A stretch of 64,000 nt of DNA from Mycobacterium gallinarum (GCF_010726765.1 NZ_AP022601.1:1550001-1614000); one strand, 5' to 3'; positions 28,101 to 34,118 are shown, numbered from the stretch's first letter. The notes: generated from the sequence alone by a model not told the origin. Translations and numbers: made by a program.

Positions 28101-30570
28101 CCGACTCGGCCTCCAGCGTGGTGGCAATTTTCTGGTGCAGCCGCATCCGCCGCACCGACGCCAGCTCTGCCAGTAGCGATTGCCGAACGAGGGCGTGGTT
28201 GAACCGATATCGACCGCCCGGTTCCTCGATGACGATTCCTGCCTTGCACGCTTCGTCGAACGCGTCGATGAGGTCTTCGCCCACCACCTGCTCGACCAGC
28301 GCGAGGGGAAATCGACTACCGACGACTGCGGCGGCAGCCAACGCCTTGTTCGTCTCCGCAGGAAGTCGGGAAAGCCTGCGGCTCACCGCTTCTCGAACTC
28401 CCTGGGGCAGCGTGCTCGGGTCCCATCGGCCGCCGCTCTCAGCGACGTGCCGTAACGCCTCGATCAGAAAGAACGGGTTGCCCCCGGTAACCGAGGCCAA
28501 CGCTCGCGCCAACTCGACGTCGTCGTACCCGGCTTCGGCGACGTAGGCAGTGACGTCATCCTCGTCGAGGCCACCCAGTGCGAGACGACTGGCGGAGCCG
28601 TCGCGGTGCAGGTCGGCGAGCATGGCCGCCAGCGGATGGGAGCGGTCGAGGTCGGTGCTGCGGTACGTCCCGACGATCTGCACTCGGGCGTGCTCCCCGA
28701 ACCGCAGCAGGTGTCGCAGCAGCAGCAGTGTGGGTTTGGCCGCCCAATGCAGGTCATCGAGGATCAGGACGACCGGCGCACTCGCGGCCGCCATCGCCAG
28801 CAGTGCGACGACAGCGTCGAACAATGCGTAGCGTTCAGTATCCGGGTCCGAGCGTGTGGGCGTCGTCAGATCGGGCACGGTGTCGGTGAGTCGGGGCACG
28901 AGCAGAAGTAACGCCTCGATCCCGCGCATGGCGCGCAACCGGTCGGCGCCCAGGCACGGCACCAACGACCGCAACGCCTCCGCGAACGGCTGATACGCCG
29001 CGCCTAGGTCCTCGTCGCAGCGGCCGTAGAGCACGACGGCACCCTGCTCGTAGGCCAGTCGCGACCACTCGCCTGCCAACCGCGTCTTGCCCACTCCGGG
29101 TTCGCCCGAGATCAGAACGGCACGCGCACCCGCCGCCAGCGTCGACTCCCACTCCGCCAGAAGTCCCTCGAGCTCAGGAACTCGCCCGACAAACGGCCCC
29201 GGCCCGGCCAGCACCGCGGGCAGGGCCGGCCGTTCGATGGGCGTTTCCACTGCCGGTTCGACGGAATCCACGGCCGTCTCCAGCCGCAGCTCGAAGACAT
29301 GCTCTGGGCGAGCGAGGTTGCGCAACTGCCGCATCCCGAGATCGGCGAGCACTACATCGTCGGACAACGTGTCGATCACGAGTTCGGCGGTCGCGCCCGA
29401 ACACAGGGTCTGCCCGCCTGCGGCCAGCGATCGCAAACGGGCAGCGCGATTGACCGCCCGACCGAAGTAGTCGCCATCGCGCAACTCCACCTCACCGGTG
29501 TGCAGCGCCACCCGGATGCGCATGGGTTCAGCCAGCACCCAGGGTTCGTGGCGGATCGCCTCCTGCAGCTCGATGGCGGCAGCGGCCGCGCCCGACGGCC
29601 GATCGAAAACCGAGAACGTCGCGTCGCCCTCGCCCCGCGTCTTGACCAGGCGGCCTCCCCGTGACGTGACGACCTGTTCGACGATCTCGTCATGGCGTGC
29701 GAGCGCCGTCGCCATGGCTTCGGCGTCGGCCTCCCACGCCGCCGTGGACCCCTCGATATCGGTGAGCAGGAACGTCACCGCACGTGTGACTATCGAAAGT
29801 TGCTCCGGCACAGCAATTTCCAGCGCGACATCCTGCGCAACGATCGCTGCTTCGAGCCGACGAAGGTCTGGCCCCGGGTCGACACCGAGCTCGTCGGCGA
29901 GCATCGACCGAGCGCGCTGGTAGGCCGCAAGCGCTTCACCCTGCCTGCCCGCACGGTAAAGGGCGAGCATCAGCTGACTCCAACGCCGCTCGCGCAACGG
30001 GGCATCGGCGATCGCGGCCTCCAGCTCGCCGACGATTTCGGCGGCCCGCCCCGTCGCGAGCAGCGCGTCGACCCTGTCCTCCACCAATGCGGCGTGGCTC
30101 TCGATCCAGCGCGTCTTCTCCGACCCGCCGCGCGGCCCATCGGGCAGCTCCGGCGCGCCGCGCCACAGTGCCAACGCCTCGTCGAACCGGGCCACGGCCT
30201 GGCCTGCGTCTCCGCCCGCGAACGCGTCGCGCCCCTGCCTGGCGGCCAGCTTGTACCGGGTGGCGTCGATCTCGGTCGTGCTCAGGGTCCACCCGGTCCC
30301 CTCCGTCAGCACATAGCCGTCGCCGAGGGCGCGGCGCAGAGAAGAGATGTGGGTCTGCAGCGCCTTAACGGCGGTACGCGGCGGACGAGGACCCCAGAGC
30401 AGCTCGGCGAGGGCGTCGGCCGTGACGACGGAACCGCCGTGCAGACCGAGCATGGTGAGGACAGCGCGTGGTTTTGCGCCTGGGACAGCGACCGGCAGGC
30501 CATACTGCCGGACCTGCAGAGGCCCTAAAACCCCCAGCTCCACGAGTGAAAGCGTAGTCACGTCGCCCAT
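16114..30570 (-). CDS. Giant SARP-BTAD-cyclase-STAND ATPase-TPR protein with 26 NTF2/SnoaL-like domains
   Basis: This is one uninterrupted reading frame of 4,818 codons. In order it shows: a SARP-type winged helix (about 8-95); a BTAD helical domain (about 104-250) with GDPLRERRW-like spacing and DELGVDPGPDLRRLE; a class III nucleotide cyclase domain (about 262-435) with metal Asp271 in TDIEGS, the Lys of LVKTRGEGDA, and DYFGRAVNRAARL carrying substrate Asp, catalytic Asn and Arg; a STAND/AAA ATPase with Walker A GEPGVGKT (Lys495) and Walker B LILDD (Asp605-Asp606); a TPR-like helical region (about 780-1260); then two single and twelve paired NTF2-like domains (1278-4818). The N-terminal half resembles mycobacterial LuxR/SARP cyclase-ATPases. 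The tail is exceptional. No signal peptide or membrane segment is seen, so it is probably cytoplasmic. Likely DNA-binding signal transducer; ligand and targets are unknown. Confidence 0.9.
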   Translation of the reverse strand: MGDVTTLSLVELGVLGPLQVRQYGLPVAVPGAKPRAVLTMLGLHGGSVVTADALAELLWGPRPPRTAVKALQTHISSLRRALGDGYVLTEGTGWTLSTTEIDATRYKLAARQGRDAFAGGDAGQAVARFDEALALWRGAPELPDGPRGGSEKTRWIESHAALVEDRVDALLATGRAAEIVGELEAAIADAPLRERRWSQLMLALYRAGRQGEALAAYQRARSMLADELGVDPGPDLRRLEAAIVAQDVALEIAVPEQLSIVTRAVTFLLTDIEGSTAAWEADAEAMATALARHDEIVEQVVTSRGGRLVKTRGEGDATFSVFDRPSGAAAAAIELQEAIRHEPWVLAEPMRIRVALHTGEVELRDGDYFGRAVNRAARLRSLAAGGQTLCSGATAELVIDTLSDDVVLADLGMRQLRNLARPEHVFELRLETAVDSVEPAVETPIERPALPAVLAGPGPFVGRVPELEGLLAEWESTLAAGARAVLISGEPGVGKTRLAGEWSRLAYEQGAVVLYGRCDEDLGAAYQPFAEALRSLVPCLGADRLRAMRGIEALLLLVPRLTDTVPDLTTPTRSDPDTERYALFDAVVALLAMAAASAPVVLILDDLHWAAKPTLLLLRHLLRFGEHARVQIVGTYRSTDLDRSHPLAAMLADLHRDGSASRLALGGLDEDDVTAYVAEAGYDDVELARALASVTGGNPFFLIEALRHVAESGGRWDPSTLPQGVREAVSRRLSRLPAETNKALAAAAVVGSRFPLALVEQVVGEDLIDAFDEACKAGIVIEEPGGRYRFNHALVRQSLLAELASVRRMRLHQKIATTLEAESGADDELLAELAYHYFECAWAGNAAKAVEYCRRAADQAIERLAYEGAAELYDRALHALEELDDELPDRDALEAELLVARCEALLAAGDVGSAAGAVAQLRRAAGDSVRLSAWGTCFDGQLSMLTNPERLDEIESEVGAAAQRLAELDDAAGEANAHTVRAACLARLGRIADSETELDQALTAARRARDHRRVNAVLAGAPLAALWGPNPVPRAGGRCLDVVRLLRITTGSPVVEATSTRCQGVLDAMRGRAAAGRQLIDSARRTLTELGMRHALLEVDQFAGIVELVADDPAAAEPHLRRAYDGFRRMGLDADTAETAAFLARTCLVLDRDAEADELCRESERLAGHALRPSITWRTVRAQLHARAGAHDEARRVAGEAVSIAERTDALVDHGDACLTLAMVLAMAGDTVGSRAAAEQAVALFERKGAAALVERARQVLGRRVPATTPASQPSTVEPDNTCVRVLRRVDAALQRTAWDEFEHEYAPVGSIESRRKIVGFGPADYQPSEFASQARDFGGVMGAARLRRDVVAVRGERMALTRLVVGTTDTSPGAPQDEMLQLVGIDRTDRIVTQIWFDVDDIDAAITEMEAVHARFELEGAPLRGLENECVRVLNRVDAGVQNADWGEVEQRYAPRGSIESRRKIVGFDRVDYRPSEFASKTREFARGIRFGRFRRLILAVRGESLALSRVAVGTADASPGAPQDEWLQVVGIDADRRIALQVWFDVEDMDAAIAELDAQHKRLEQQPQSARLANAASRVDARFNTLFAGRRWDEVVSIWADDVTVEDRRRGLRREVNYDHASGLAEVQAIADLGVQMMTSTVIAVRGERLALSRTRYSGRDRRPEAFHTEVLRIIEINPEGRCVASIAFDVDDLDAAFAELDARYLAGEAAPHAQAWSVVVDSCSAINRQELPPATPDWVHIDHRPATPFASSDMMAILSNSRNVTPEFRSYIEAVHTLSDVGAVVTSRSVGISQDGFEAEWRVVLLQTVDGDLINRNEVFDEADLDAALARFDEISCPATRLENDAVRVGDRLRALFEARDWTALAELYADDVTGDDRRRVIGGGARTGRDTEIANMRAMAELNAPRIHATVIAVRGRRLALFQDRVVDGDELVEASFLGVFEINADNRIVGVVGFDDEDLDAAYEELDSRYIAGEAAANAHTWSVITRAYAAVNKHELPAWTPDTVNVDHRRTTAFAPGDLASYLHATWFQTPDVRVDIVAVHRLTSFGAVVTHVAKGTTEQGFEGEWREITLSIVEGDRISRSEMFDEADLDAALARFDELANPATRLENTASRVEARAQFLVAAGHWDAMAEVLADDVSIDDRRRVVNAGLRRGRDAVVEDLRVGAEIGLTHITPRAIAIRGERLTLGHIRYSGDEERPEVGVIDLVQIVEIDADERITALVLFDADNLGAAVEELESRYVSGEGAALARTWSVIAESCAALNRQELPERTPGFVYVDRRRVANMGAADVSDYFRAAWELTPDMTTLVESVYRLSDVGAVVSQVAQGTSHDGFYAEWRVVNLFTVDDGFTSRCEVFDETDVDAALARFDELTRQQQPHNAASRMMTRFQHVLHARDWDGMAEIFAEDICLYDRRPLVGVEFIGRDATIANMRASADTGVKNVTSTVVATRGSRLTLHRVLIGGRDERPEAFRTEALVIGQVDALDRLSAFVMFDLNDVDDALKELDARYLAGEAAAHAQTYSVIADAFVAVNRHELPTTTSADFVSLDHRRPIAFAPGEMMAYLQATLNDAPEIRIDIETVHRLSSHGVVVSHKWHNTSQQGFNAEWRVITISTVEDGRINRCELFDDTELDAALARFDELCSPAPQLRNTASRVAERFRATFAARDWDAMAEMLAQDFYNEDRRSVVNAGIRHGRDSLLQDMRSAADAGIPTLCSTDLATRGERLLLVRAESSYEAQPGAFYVENIAIAEIDADGSVTAQVVFDVDDLDAAFQELDKRYIAGEAAAHAHTWSVIKDGYAALNRHEIPPTTPDWVNIDHRRGGSAFPPGELATYVRSSWVDSPQNRIHVEAVHRLNDLGAVVTSTTRGVSVTGFYAEWREVGLVMVDGEKLNRTELFDETDLDAALAKFDELSSSRFLENAAGRILKRARACFAARDWDGMRATLAEEFTLDDRRRTVNGGMRHGGDSMIRDARTATDVGITGVAEEVIAVRGERLILTHTRYSECDDQTEAFFDEVLEVIEIDDAGNISMNIVFDPNDVDAAFAELDARYLAGEAAPYAQTWSAVAETHAAYNRNGLVPDDNWVSTDHRRGYPADQLNTTIRGARELTPDLSIYIESVHRLSDRAAVVTNRSVGSSHQGFVAEWRMTQLMTVDGDHVTRLEIFDETDLDAALARFDELTTRVPRIENATTRIWDRLADAFNRRDVDAFVDLTASDGHFADRRMGLRDSQGGAMRRRVVETLFEYPELWRLDVEHIAVRGSRLCLSRQTFRDFGDVDRPTCVEVLTLTESATDDLVHDFVLFDPDDIEPALAELDARYLAGEGAAHAQMWALVVDSYARFNRHEPPLTTPDWVNIDHRRVTAFEPGDLTNYVQAAFTVTPDTQAHIAAVHRLSNLGAVITASTYGTSPQGFRAEWRDIHLLTFEGDLGNRFELFDDEDLDAALARFDEINKPPPRPDNAAMRAWRRFSEVYNRRDLEGFLAVHDEDAYYDDRRKGLRDEGPVDPDVGRALLFEAAPSWRLSIELIATRGEALALMRGRFRDIDEPDGPSVVEVLAVVEVSDREMIAYEAFFDPDEIDSALAELDARFLAGVDAAHSHIWKLVNQTYARFNRHELSQTTTDWVNVDHRRAMVPAPGEMNEYVSAMWAVAPDVRTRIESVHRLTHLGAVFTHTESGTSREGFDAEWREITLLMFDGELISRCELFDDHDLDTALSWFDKLSVPATHLDNAAIRGDGRAADAFNRGDLEGYLGVLATNAQYDDRRRGLRNAGPINREFVRGLLFTGPSSWRVEIEPVANRGRHLALVRHICRDSGEAGKPVVAEVLAVVEAQDDERISRSVLFDLDEIAAAFQELDSQYLAGEAAQCRDTWSAVAQMYSGLNRHELPAWITDVVHLDYRTVVTIDPNDLAETLRTAWDLVPDLTMYVESIHRLTDVGAVVTNRSYGRSKEGFDAEWRMIQVLTVGRGRIDHFELFDEGDIDAALARLDELSSSATRLENAASRTRAQVCDTYNRRDVDGFLSLASGRYVDRRKGLQYEGAADGDYAAAVLSGTPTSWHLEHEAVAIRGDRLALSHETFRDTADAELPVTVELIALTDLTDKFVPCVVFFDPDDIHSAFAELTARWVASGEVEHPAVIQSAQRIFDMANRHDWAAIANRLGDATYVSHRQLGLDDADISGYLSSIQLWASLVPDLWVEAAEVFAHSAMGVLARLVLKGTSTEGAVVEVPAIYLILLDGDRVTHLETYDPQQRDRALARFEELNVTAPLSDNAVTRVLTGVVDYINRRDVDSYLSIFTDDARYEDRRKGLRDAGLVKPDFARAVIDGAGTGWQVEVECIANRGPHLVLCHLTYRDHDEADHPVVVEALFIAEITVSQLISTLLLFYPDDIDAALAELTARWIASGECGHPGVMEAIQTFAESANRHEWDKLATRHAGATYTNHLQLRGGADTVADDMSSLRMLTSLVPDLRFELTDVLRLSATGIVIHTVAKGTSTDDVPFDLPFVVLLLIDGHRIVHAETYDLDQREQALTRFDELTVDGPQPNNALARVLARVVDAFDRRDPDRYLALFSEDCTYEDRRKGLRDAGSIRPDYAQAVTFGAAAGWQAEFETIAVRGEHLMLGRATFRDQSEAGNPIAVEALNIGSINKDELIFWFAVLDPDDIDAAFAELTARWIASGEVAYPDVIEAALRSNEMYNRHDWDAIAANEFGATYVNHRQLVSAEPETIEDHWRSIRALAALIPDLRTEPVEILAHSAKGVVTDLVVKGRTPEGAVIEFPVITLILFDGTRVIHMEAFDVNQRGQALARFDELHGQYT
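16117..18576 (-). repeat. Three A2+B2 paired NTF2-like units (residues 3999-4818)
   Basis: The units start at residues 3999, 4270 and 4544, 271-275 residues long. A2 domains continue with YEDRRKGLRDAG, but B is now a different type: TARWIASGE, ANRHDW or YNRHDW, GATYVNHRQL, a segment SLVPDL or ALIPDL, and an ending of FDELxxxxP type. The gene ends directly after the last unit, leaving no extra C-terminal domain. Confidence 0.82.
18577..21000 (-). repeat. Three A2+B1 paired NTF2-like units (residues 3191-3998)
   Basis: The units start at residues 3191, 3461 and 3730. The A domain changes here to NRRDVDxFL with DRRKGLRDxG and a W-R-(L/V)-(D/S/E) strand (A2), while the B domain remains the B1 type with NRHEL and HRR-like motifs. 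Unit length stays at 269-270 residues. Confidence 0.82.
21001..25854 (-). repeat. Six A1+B1 paired NTF2-like units (residues 1573-3190)
   Basis: The units start at residues 1573, 1844, 2112, 2382, 2653 and 2923 and are 268-271 residues long. A1 domains carry ARDWDAMAE-type helices, DRRRVVNAG-type motifs, a GRD segment and AVRGERLxL. B1 domains carry AGEAAxHAxTWSVI, NRHELP, DWVNIDHRR and GTSxxGFxAEWR. Both A and B end in FDxxDLDAALxxxD. Confidence 0.85.
25855..26739 (-). repeat. Singleton NTF2-like domains (residues 1278-1572)
   Basis: Two A-like domains of 149 and 146 residues stand in tandem without B partners. Both carry YAPxGSIESRRKIVGF, a DYxPSEFAS segment, AVRGExxALxRxxVGT, and end in FDVxDxDAAI. 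They differ from all later A domains and probably represent the ancestral tail. Confidence 0.85.
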
Positions 30571-30641
30571 CGTCAGGGCGCGGATTCAATACACGGTCAA
30601 GGATGGGTAAAGGCCGTCCGGCGGTGTGGCAGGCTCGGCAT

Positions 30642-31775
30642 GTGGACCTGCCACAGCCCAGTCCGGACACGCCACACCTCGCCGACGTCATACCGTCCGT
30701 TCTCTCCGCGATGGGGGTCGCAGGATTCGACAGGCGGATACCGTTAGCCGCTGATATCACCGGCGCCTGCGTGCTATTGGTCGACGGACTCGGCGCGGAG
30801 TTACTCGACGAACACGCCGCCGACGCGCCCGTCATGGCCGGTCTACGCGGCCGAACGCTGCAGGTCGGCTTCCCGGCCACCACCGTCGCCGGACTCGCCG
30901 CGCTGGGCACCGGATGTCGCTCCGGCGAGCACGGCATGGTCGGATACTCCTTCCGGCTGCCCGACGTCGGCGTTGTGAACTCTTTGCGCTGGCGCATCCA
31001 CCCGTGGGGCGCCGACGTGCGAGACGCTGCGCCGCCCGAGGAGGTGCAACCGATGCCGACGACGTTCGAACGGGCCGTCTCGGCGGGGGCGTCGGTCAGC
31101 GTCATCTCCGGAGCCGAATTCACCGGGTCCGGGATGACGCGCGCAGCGCTGCGCGGCGGCCAGTACATCGGCGTGCACGCGATGGGCGATCTGTCCGCGC
31201 GGGTGCGCGAGTCCGTTGCCGCCGGCGGGTTCTGCTACGCCTACCACAGCGAACTCGACATGATGGGCCACCTCTACGGTCCCGGATCGACCGCGTGGAT
31301 CATGCAGCTGCGCCAGATTGACCGGCTGGTGGAATCCATCGTCGAGGGCCTGCCGTCCGGCGGACTGCTCGCAGTCGTGGCCGACCACGGGATGGTCACC
31401 GTCGGCACCGACGACGTCGACATCGACAGCGACGACTCGCTCACTGTTGGCGTGACCGATATCGGGGGCGAAGCTCGGGCGCGGCACATATATGTAGTTC
31501 CCGGCGCGGCCGACGACGTGTTGGCGACATGGCAGGCCACGCTCGCAGGTCGGGCATGGGTGGTCTCGCGCGACGAGGCTATTGCCGCCGGCTGGTTCGG
31601 CGAGCGCGTCAGCGACACGACGCGAACACGCATCGGCGATGTCGTAGCCGCTGCCCGCGGTTCTGTAGGTTTGCTGAGACGAACAGTCGAGCCCCTGGAG
31701 TCTTCGTTGATCGGCCACCATGGCTCACTGACGAGCGCCGAGCAGAGCGTCCCACTGCTACTCGCGTACGGGTGA
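30642..31775 (+). CDS. Alkaline-phosphatase superfamily nucleotide pyrophosphatase/phosphodiesterase-like protein
   Basis: The 377-residue protein shows the two-metal site of the NPP/alkaline phosphatase superfamily: Asp48 in LLVDGLG, a Thr nucleophile in FPATT (Thr80 or Thr81), Asp and His in HSELDMMGHLYGPG, Asp-His in VADHGM, and a final His in GHHGS. The family cleaves phosphodiester or pyrophosphate bonds of nucleotides or phospholipid head groups. No signal peptide is seen. GTG 30642 is preferred because the ATG at 30603 would add a poor 13-residue extension. It is divergent from the giant cyclase gene, with starts 71 bp apart, so the two may share control. Confidence 0.83.
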   Translation: MDLPQPSPDTPHLADVIPSVLSAMGVAGFDRRIPLAADITGACVLLVDGLGAELLDEHAADAPVMAGLRGRTLQVGFPATTVAGLAALGTGCRSGEHGMVGYSFRLPDVGVVNSLRWRIHPWGADVRDAAPPEEVQPMPTTFERAVSAGASVSVISGAEFTGSGMTRAALRGGQYIGVHAMGDLSARVRESVAAGGFCYAYHSELDMMGHLYGPGSTAWIMQLRQIDRLVESIVEGLPSGGLLAVVADHGMVTVGTDDVDIDSDDSLTVGVTDIGGEARARHIYVVPGAADDVLATWQATLAGRAWVVSRDEAIAAGWFGERVSDTTRTRIGDVVAAARGSVGLLRRTVEPLESSLIGHHGSLTSAEQSVPLLLAYG

Positions 31776-32068
31776 GCGACCCTGCTCAACGTTGGACTCA
31801 CTGATATAACTGGTTGCCTTGCAATGCTTTTCGTAAGTTCTGTCGAGTTCGAACAGCATCACTGCCGCGAATAGTTGCTCTCTCCAACATAAATCGCTTT
31901 CACGACGGTCACGAGCAGCAAACAAATCGGTGAATACGCCGTTTTCTGCTGGATGTTGAGTGAAGTGGCCCACCGAATTTCGGCATTGTGGTCGCGGTCA
32001 CACCATATTCGGTGAACGTGGTCACAGATTTTGGTGGGTTACAAATTGCTCTGTTAACGTCCGGCGTC
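31776..32068. other. AT-rich intergenic region with GTCACA/GTTACA-type repeats
   Basis: No convincing gene is seen in these 293 bp. The sequence is visibly richer in A+T than its surroundings. Near its 3' end are GTCACA (31997-32002), GTCACA (32021-32026), GTTACA (32038-32043) and GTTAAC (32053-32058), all on the plus strand, followed by the NlpC/P60-like start at 32069. They may be binding half-sites of an envelope regulator such as MtrA. A small palindrome, CCGAATTTCGG, lies around 31975. Confidence 0.4.
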
Positions 32069-32698
32069 ATGTTTGCTGTTGCAACGCTTTTGACGCTAGT
32101 CAATTCCGTGTCCGGCACGCCCTACGTCATCGGTGGGGATTCCCCGGCCGGTACCGATTGCTCGGGACTCGTCTCCTGGGTCACCAACGCGGCGACCGGA
32201 CGCCCCGTCTACGGGGACCGGTTCCACACCGGGAACATCGAGCAGGCACTGCTTGCGCGTGGCTTCCAGTACGGCACGCAGCCCGGCGCGCTCAACGTGG
32301 GCTGGAACGGCGGTCACACCGCCGCGACGCTGCCCGACGGCACGCCGGTGTCGTCCGGAGAAGGCGGCGGAGTCAAGGTCGGTGGCGGCGGCGCCTATCA
32401 GTCGCAGTTCACCAACCACATGTTCCTGCCGATGCCGCCCGATCAGGTGCCACCGCCCCCCGGCGCCCCGATCGTGCTGATGAACCAGCAGGCGCCGATG
32501 CCTCCGGCACCACCGATGGCACCGCCACCGCCGCCGCCGCCCGCACCACCGATGGCCGGCCCGGTTGATCCGATGTTGGCGCCGCCTCCCCCGCCCGCAC
32601 CGCCGATGGCACCGCCGCCGCCCGGCGCACCGCTGCCCCCGCCGCCGCCCGGCGCACCGCTGCCCCCACCCCCCGGTGCCCCGGCGCCACCGGCCTGA
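32069..32698 (+). CDS. NlpC/P60-like protein with a Pro-rich tail
   Basis: The 209-residue protein starts with a short hydrophobic stretch (FAVATLLTLV) and a papain-like peptidase core: GTDCSGLVSWV with the candidate catalytic Cys, and NGGHTAATLPDG with the candidate His. This pattern is typical of mycobacterial peptidoglycan hydrolase-like proteins that cleave stem peptides. From about residue 130 it becomes a tail of PPPPGAP and PAPPMAPP repeats, a possible wall-spanning or interaction segment. ATG 32069 is preferred because the AT-rich promoter-like region ends just before it. Export is likely but the signal peptide is weak. Confidence 0.68.
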   Translation: MFAVATLLTLVNSVSGTPYVIGGDSPAGTDCSGLVSWVTNAATGRPVYGDRFHTGNIEQALLARGFQYGTQPGALNVGWNGGHTAATLPDGTPVSSGEGGGVKVGGGGAYQSQFTNHMFLPMPPDQVPPPPGAPIVLMNQQAPMPPAPPMAPPPPPPPAPPMAGPVDPMLAPPPPPAPPMAPPPPGAPLPPPPPGAPLPPPPGAPAPPA

Positions 32699-32725
32699 CC
32701 CGAAGGGCGCGATAACGTCTGCGGC

Positions 32726-33472
32726 GTGATCGTGCTGCTGCCGCCGTCGGAGACCAAGCATCCTGGCGGCGACGGGCCATCACTGAGCCTGGACGCGCTG
32801 TCATACCCCGAGCTGACGCCGCTGCGCGCCGAACTCGTCGACGAGCTGGTCGAGCTCGCCGCCGACACGTCGGCGTGCAGTCGCGCACTCGGGCTCTCGG
32901 CTGCTCAACACGTCGAGATCGAGCGCAATGCCGCACTATGCGATGCGCCAACGCTCGCCGCAATCGACCGCTATACCGGCGTGCTGTACGACGCGCTCGA
33001 CATCGCATCGCTGACGCGCGTCGCGGCGAGCCGTGCCCGGGCCAGGCTCGCGGTCGGATCGGCACTTTTCGGGCTACTGCGCGCCGACGATCACATACCC
33101 GCATACCGGCTCTCCGCGACATCGAAGCTGCCCGGACAGCCCGCTCTGTCGACGCGCTGGCGACCTCTGCTCGAGCCGGCGCTCGTCAGGGTCGCAGCGC
33201 ACGAGCTGGTCGTCGACCTGCGGTCAGGCTCGTACGCGTCGCTCGGCAGGTTGCCCGATGCCGTGCGGGTCGATGTCGTCTCGGAGAATTCCGACGGCAA
33301 GCGCACGGTGGTCAGCCACTTCAATAAGGCGCACAAGGGACGGCTGGCCCGCGTGCTGGCCTCCACCCGATCCGAGCCTGACACCGCGGCCGCAGTAGCG
33401 ACGATCGGGCGGCGCGCCGGCATGCGCATCGAACGCGAAGGCAATCACTTGACGGTAGTGGTGCCGGCTTGA
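32726..33472 (+). CDS. YaaA-family peroxide stress protein (DUF328)
   Basis: The 248-residue protein begins IVLLPPSETK, the N-terminal signature of the YaaA/DUF328 family, and keeps FNKAHKGRLAR near the C terminus. In Escherichia coli YaaA limits free iron and oxidative DNA damage after peroxide; the molecular activity is linked to DNA binding by a helix-hairpin-helix-like fold. GTG 32726 is the start. It lies 27 bp after the NlpC/P60-like gene and is convergent with a secreted protein gene 39 bp away. Confidence 0.85.
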   Translation: MIVLLPPSETKHPGGDGPSLSLDALSYPELTPLRAELVDELVELAADTSACSRALGLSAAQHVEIERNAALCDAPTLAAIDRYTGVLYDALDIASLTRVAASRARARLAVGSALFGLLRADDHIPAYRLSATSKLPGQPALSTRWRPLLEPALVRVAAHELVVDLRSGSYASLGRLPDAVRVDVVSENSDGKRTVVSHFNKAHKGRLARVLASTRSEPDTAAAVATIGRRAGMRIEREGNHLTVVVPA

Positions 33473-33511
33473 GTTCTTGCGAAAGATCTTCGCCTCCAAG
33501 GCTTTCGCGTT

Positions 33512-34021
33512 CTAGATCGGAGCGATCAAGTCCGTCGTGTAGAACTCTGCCGGATTCTGCGAGAACCTGTCCGGGCGACTGATGAACACCCAAGCGCCTG
33601 TCGCTCCCGGCTCGATTCCGTCCTGAATAGTCACCGACCCCGCCCCGCCCCTGTCGGTATTCAACGAAGTCTGCGCGACGCCCGGATCCGCACCCCAACA
33701 CGGCACCGCAGAGGACCGGGGCACTTGAATCAGCCTGACGTCGTAACGCATGTTGGGCACGGCGGTCGCGATCTGCACATCGGCGGTCAGCGTGGAACCG
33801 TCCGATCGCAACGTGCCGAGCGGCCTCCCCATCCCCGTCGGCCCGTTGTAGTCGGTCTCGCTGAAGTCGCACCGACGCAGGATCTGCGAGAACGGCAGCA
33901 CGGTGCCGCCCGCTCCGGCGGCGACCCCGGCGTCGTCGGTACCGTCGGCGAACGCTGCCGCAGGAGGTGCCGCCAAAGCCATCGCTGCCGTCAGCGTCAA
34001 AATCCGCGTCGTGTGTCGCAT
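33512..34021 (-). CDS. Secreted protein of unknown function
   Basis: The 169-residue protein has a clear signal peptide (residues 1-25, RILTLTAAMALAAPPAAAFA) with a likely cleavage after AFA. The mature part has two Cys residues (RRCDFS and PCWG) that could form a disulfide. ATG 34021 gives a normal Sec signal. Longer starts upstream would bury the signal peptide. I recognise no named family. It is divergent from the MpaB-like oxygenase gene. Confidence 0.7.
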   Translation of the reverse strand: MRHTTRILTLTAAMALAAPPAAAFADGTDDAGVAAGAGGTVLPFSQILRRCDFSETDYNGPTGMGRPLGTLRSDGSTLTADVQIATAVPNMRYDVRLIQVPRSSAVPCWGADPGVAQTSLNTDRGGAGSVTIQDGIEPGATGAWVFISRPDRFSQNPAEFYTTDLIAPI

Positions 34022-34118
34022 AGTCCCGAGTAAAGCACCGATCAGCGGCGCAATGGGCAATTCCGGCCGGTCGATCGGTTGGCAGGGCCGCACCGTCGCC
34101 CTCCCGTACGGTTGAGTC

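Noticed and set aside
31776..32068. Possible c-di-AMP (ydaO-type) riboswitch before the NlpC/P60-like gene
   Set aside because: The gene type fits, but the conserved core of the riboswitch was not found by eye. A covariance-model search with Infernal against the ydaO family would settle it.
33479..33508. GCGAAAG...CTTTCGC hairpin between YaaA and the secreted protein gene
   Set aside because: The 7-bp stem with a long loop is too weak to call a terminator with confidence.
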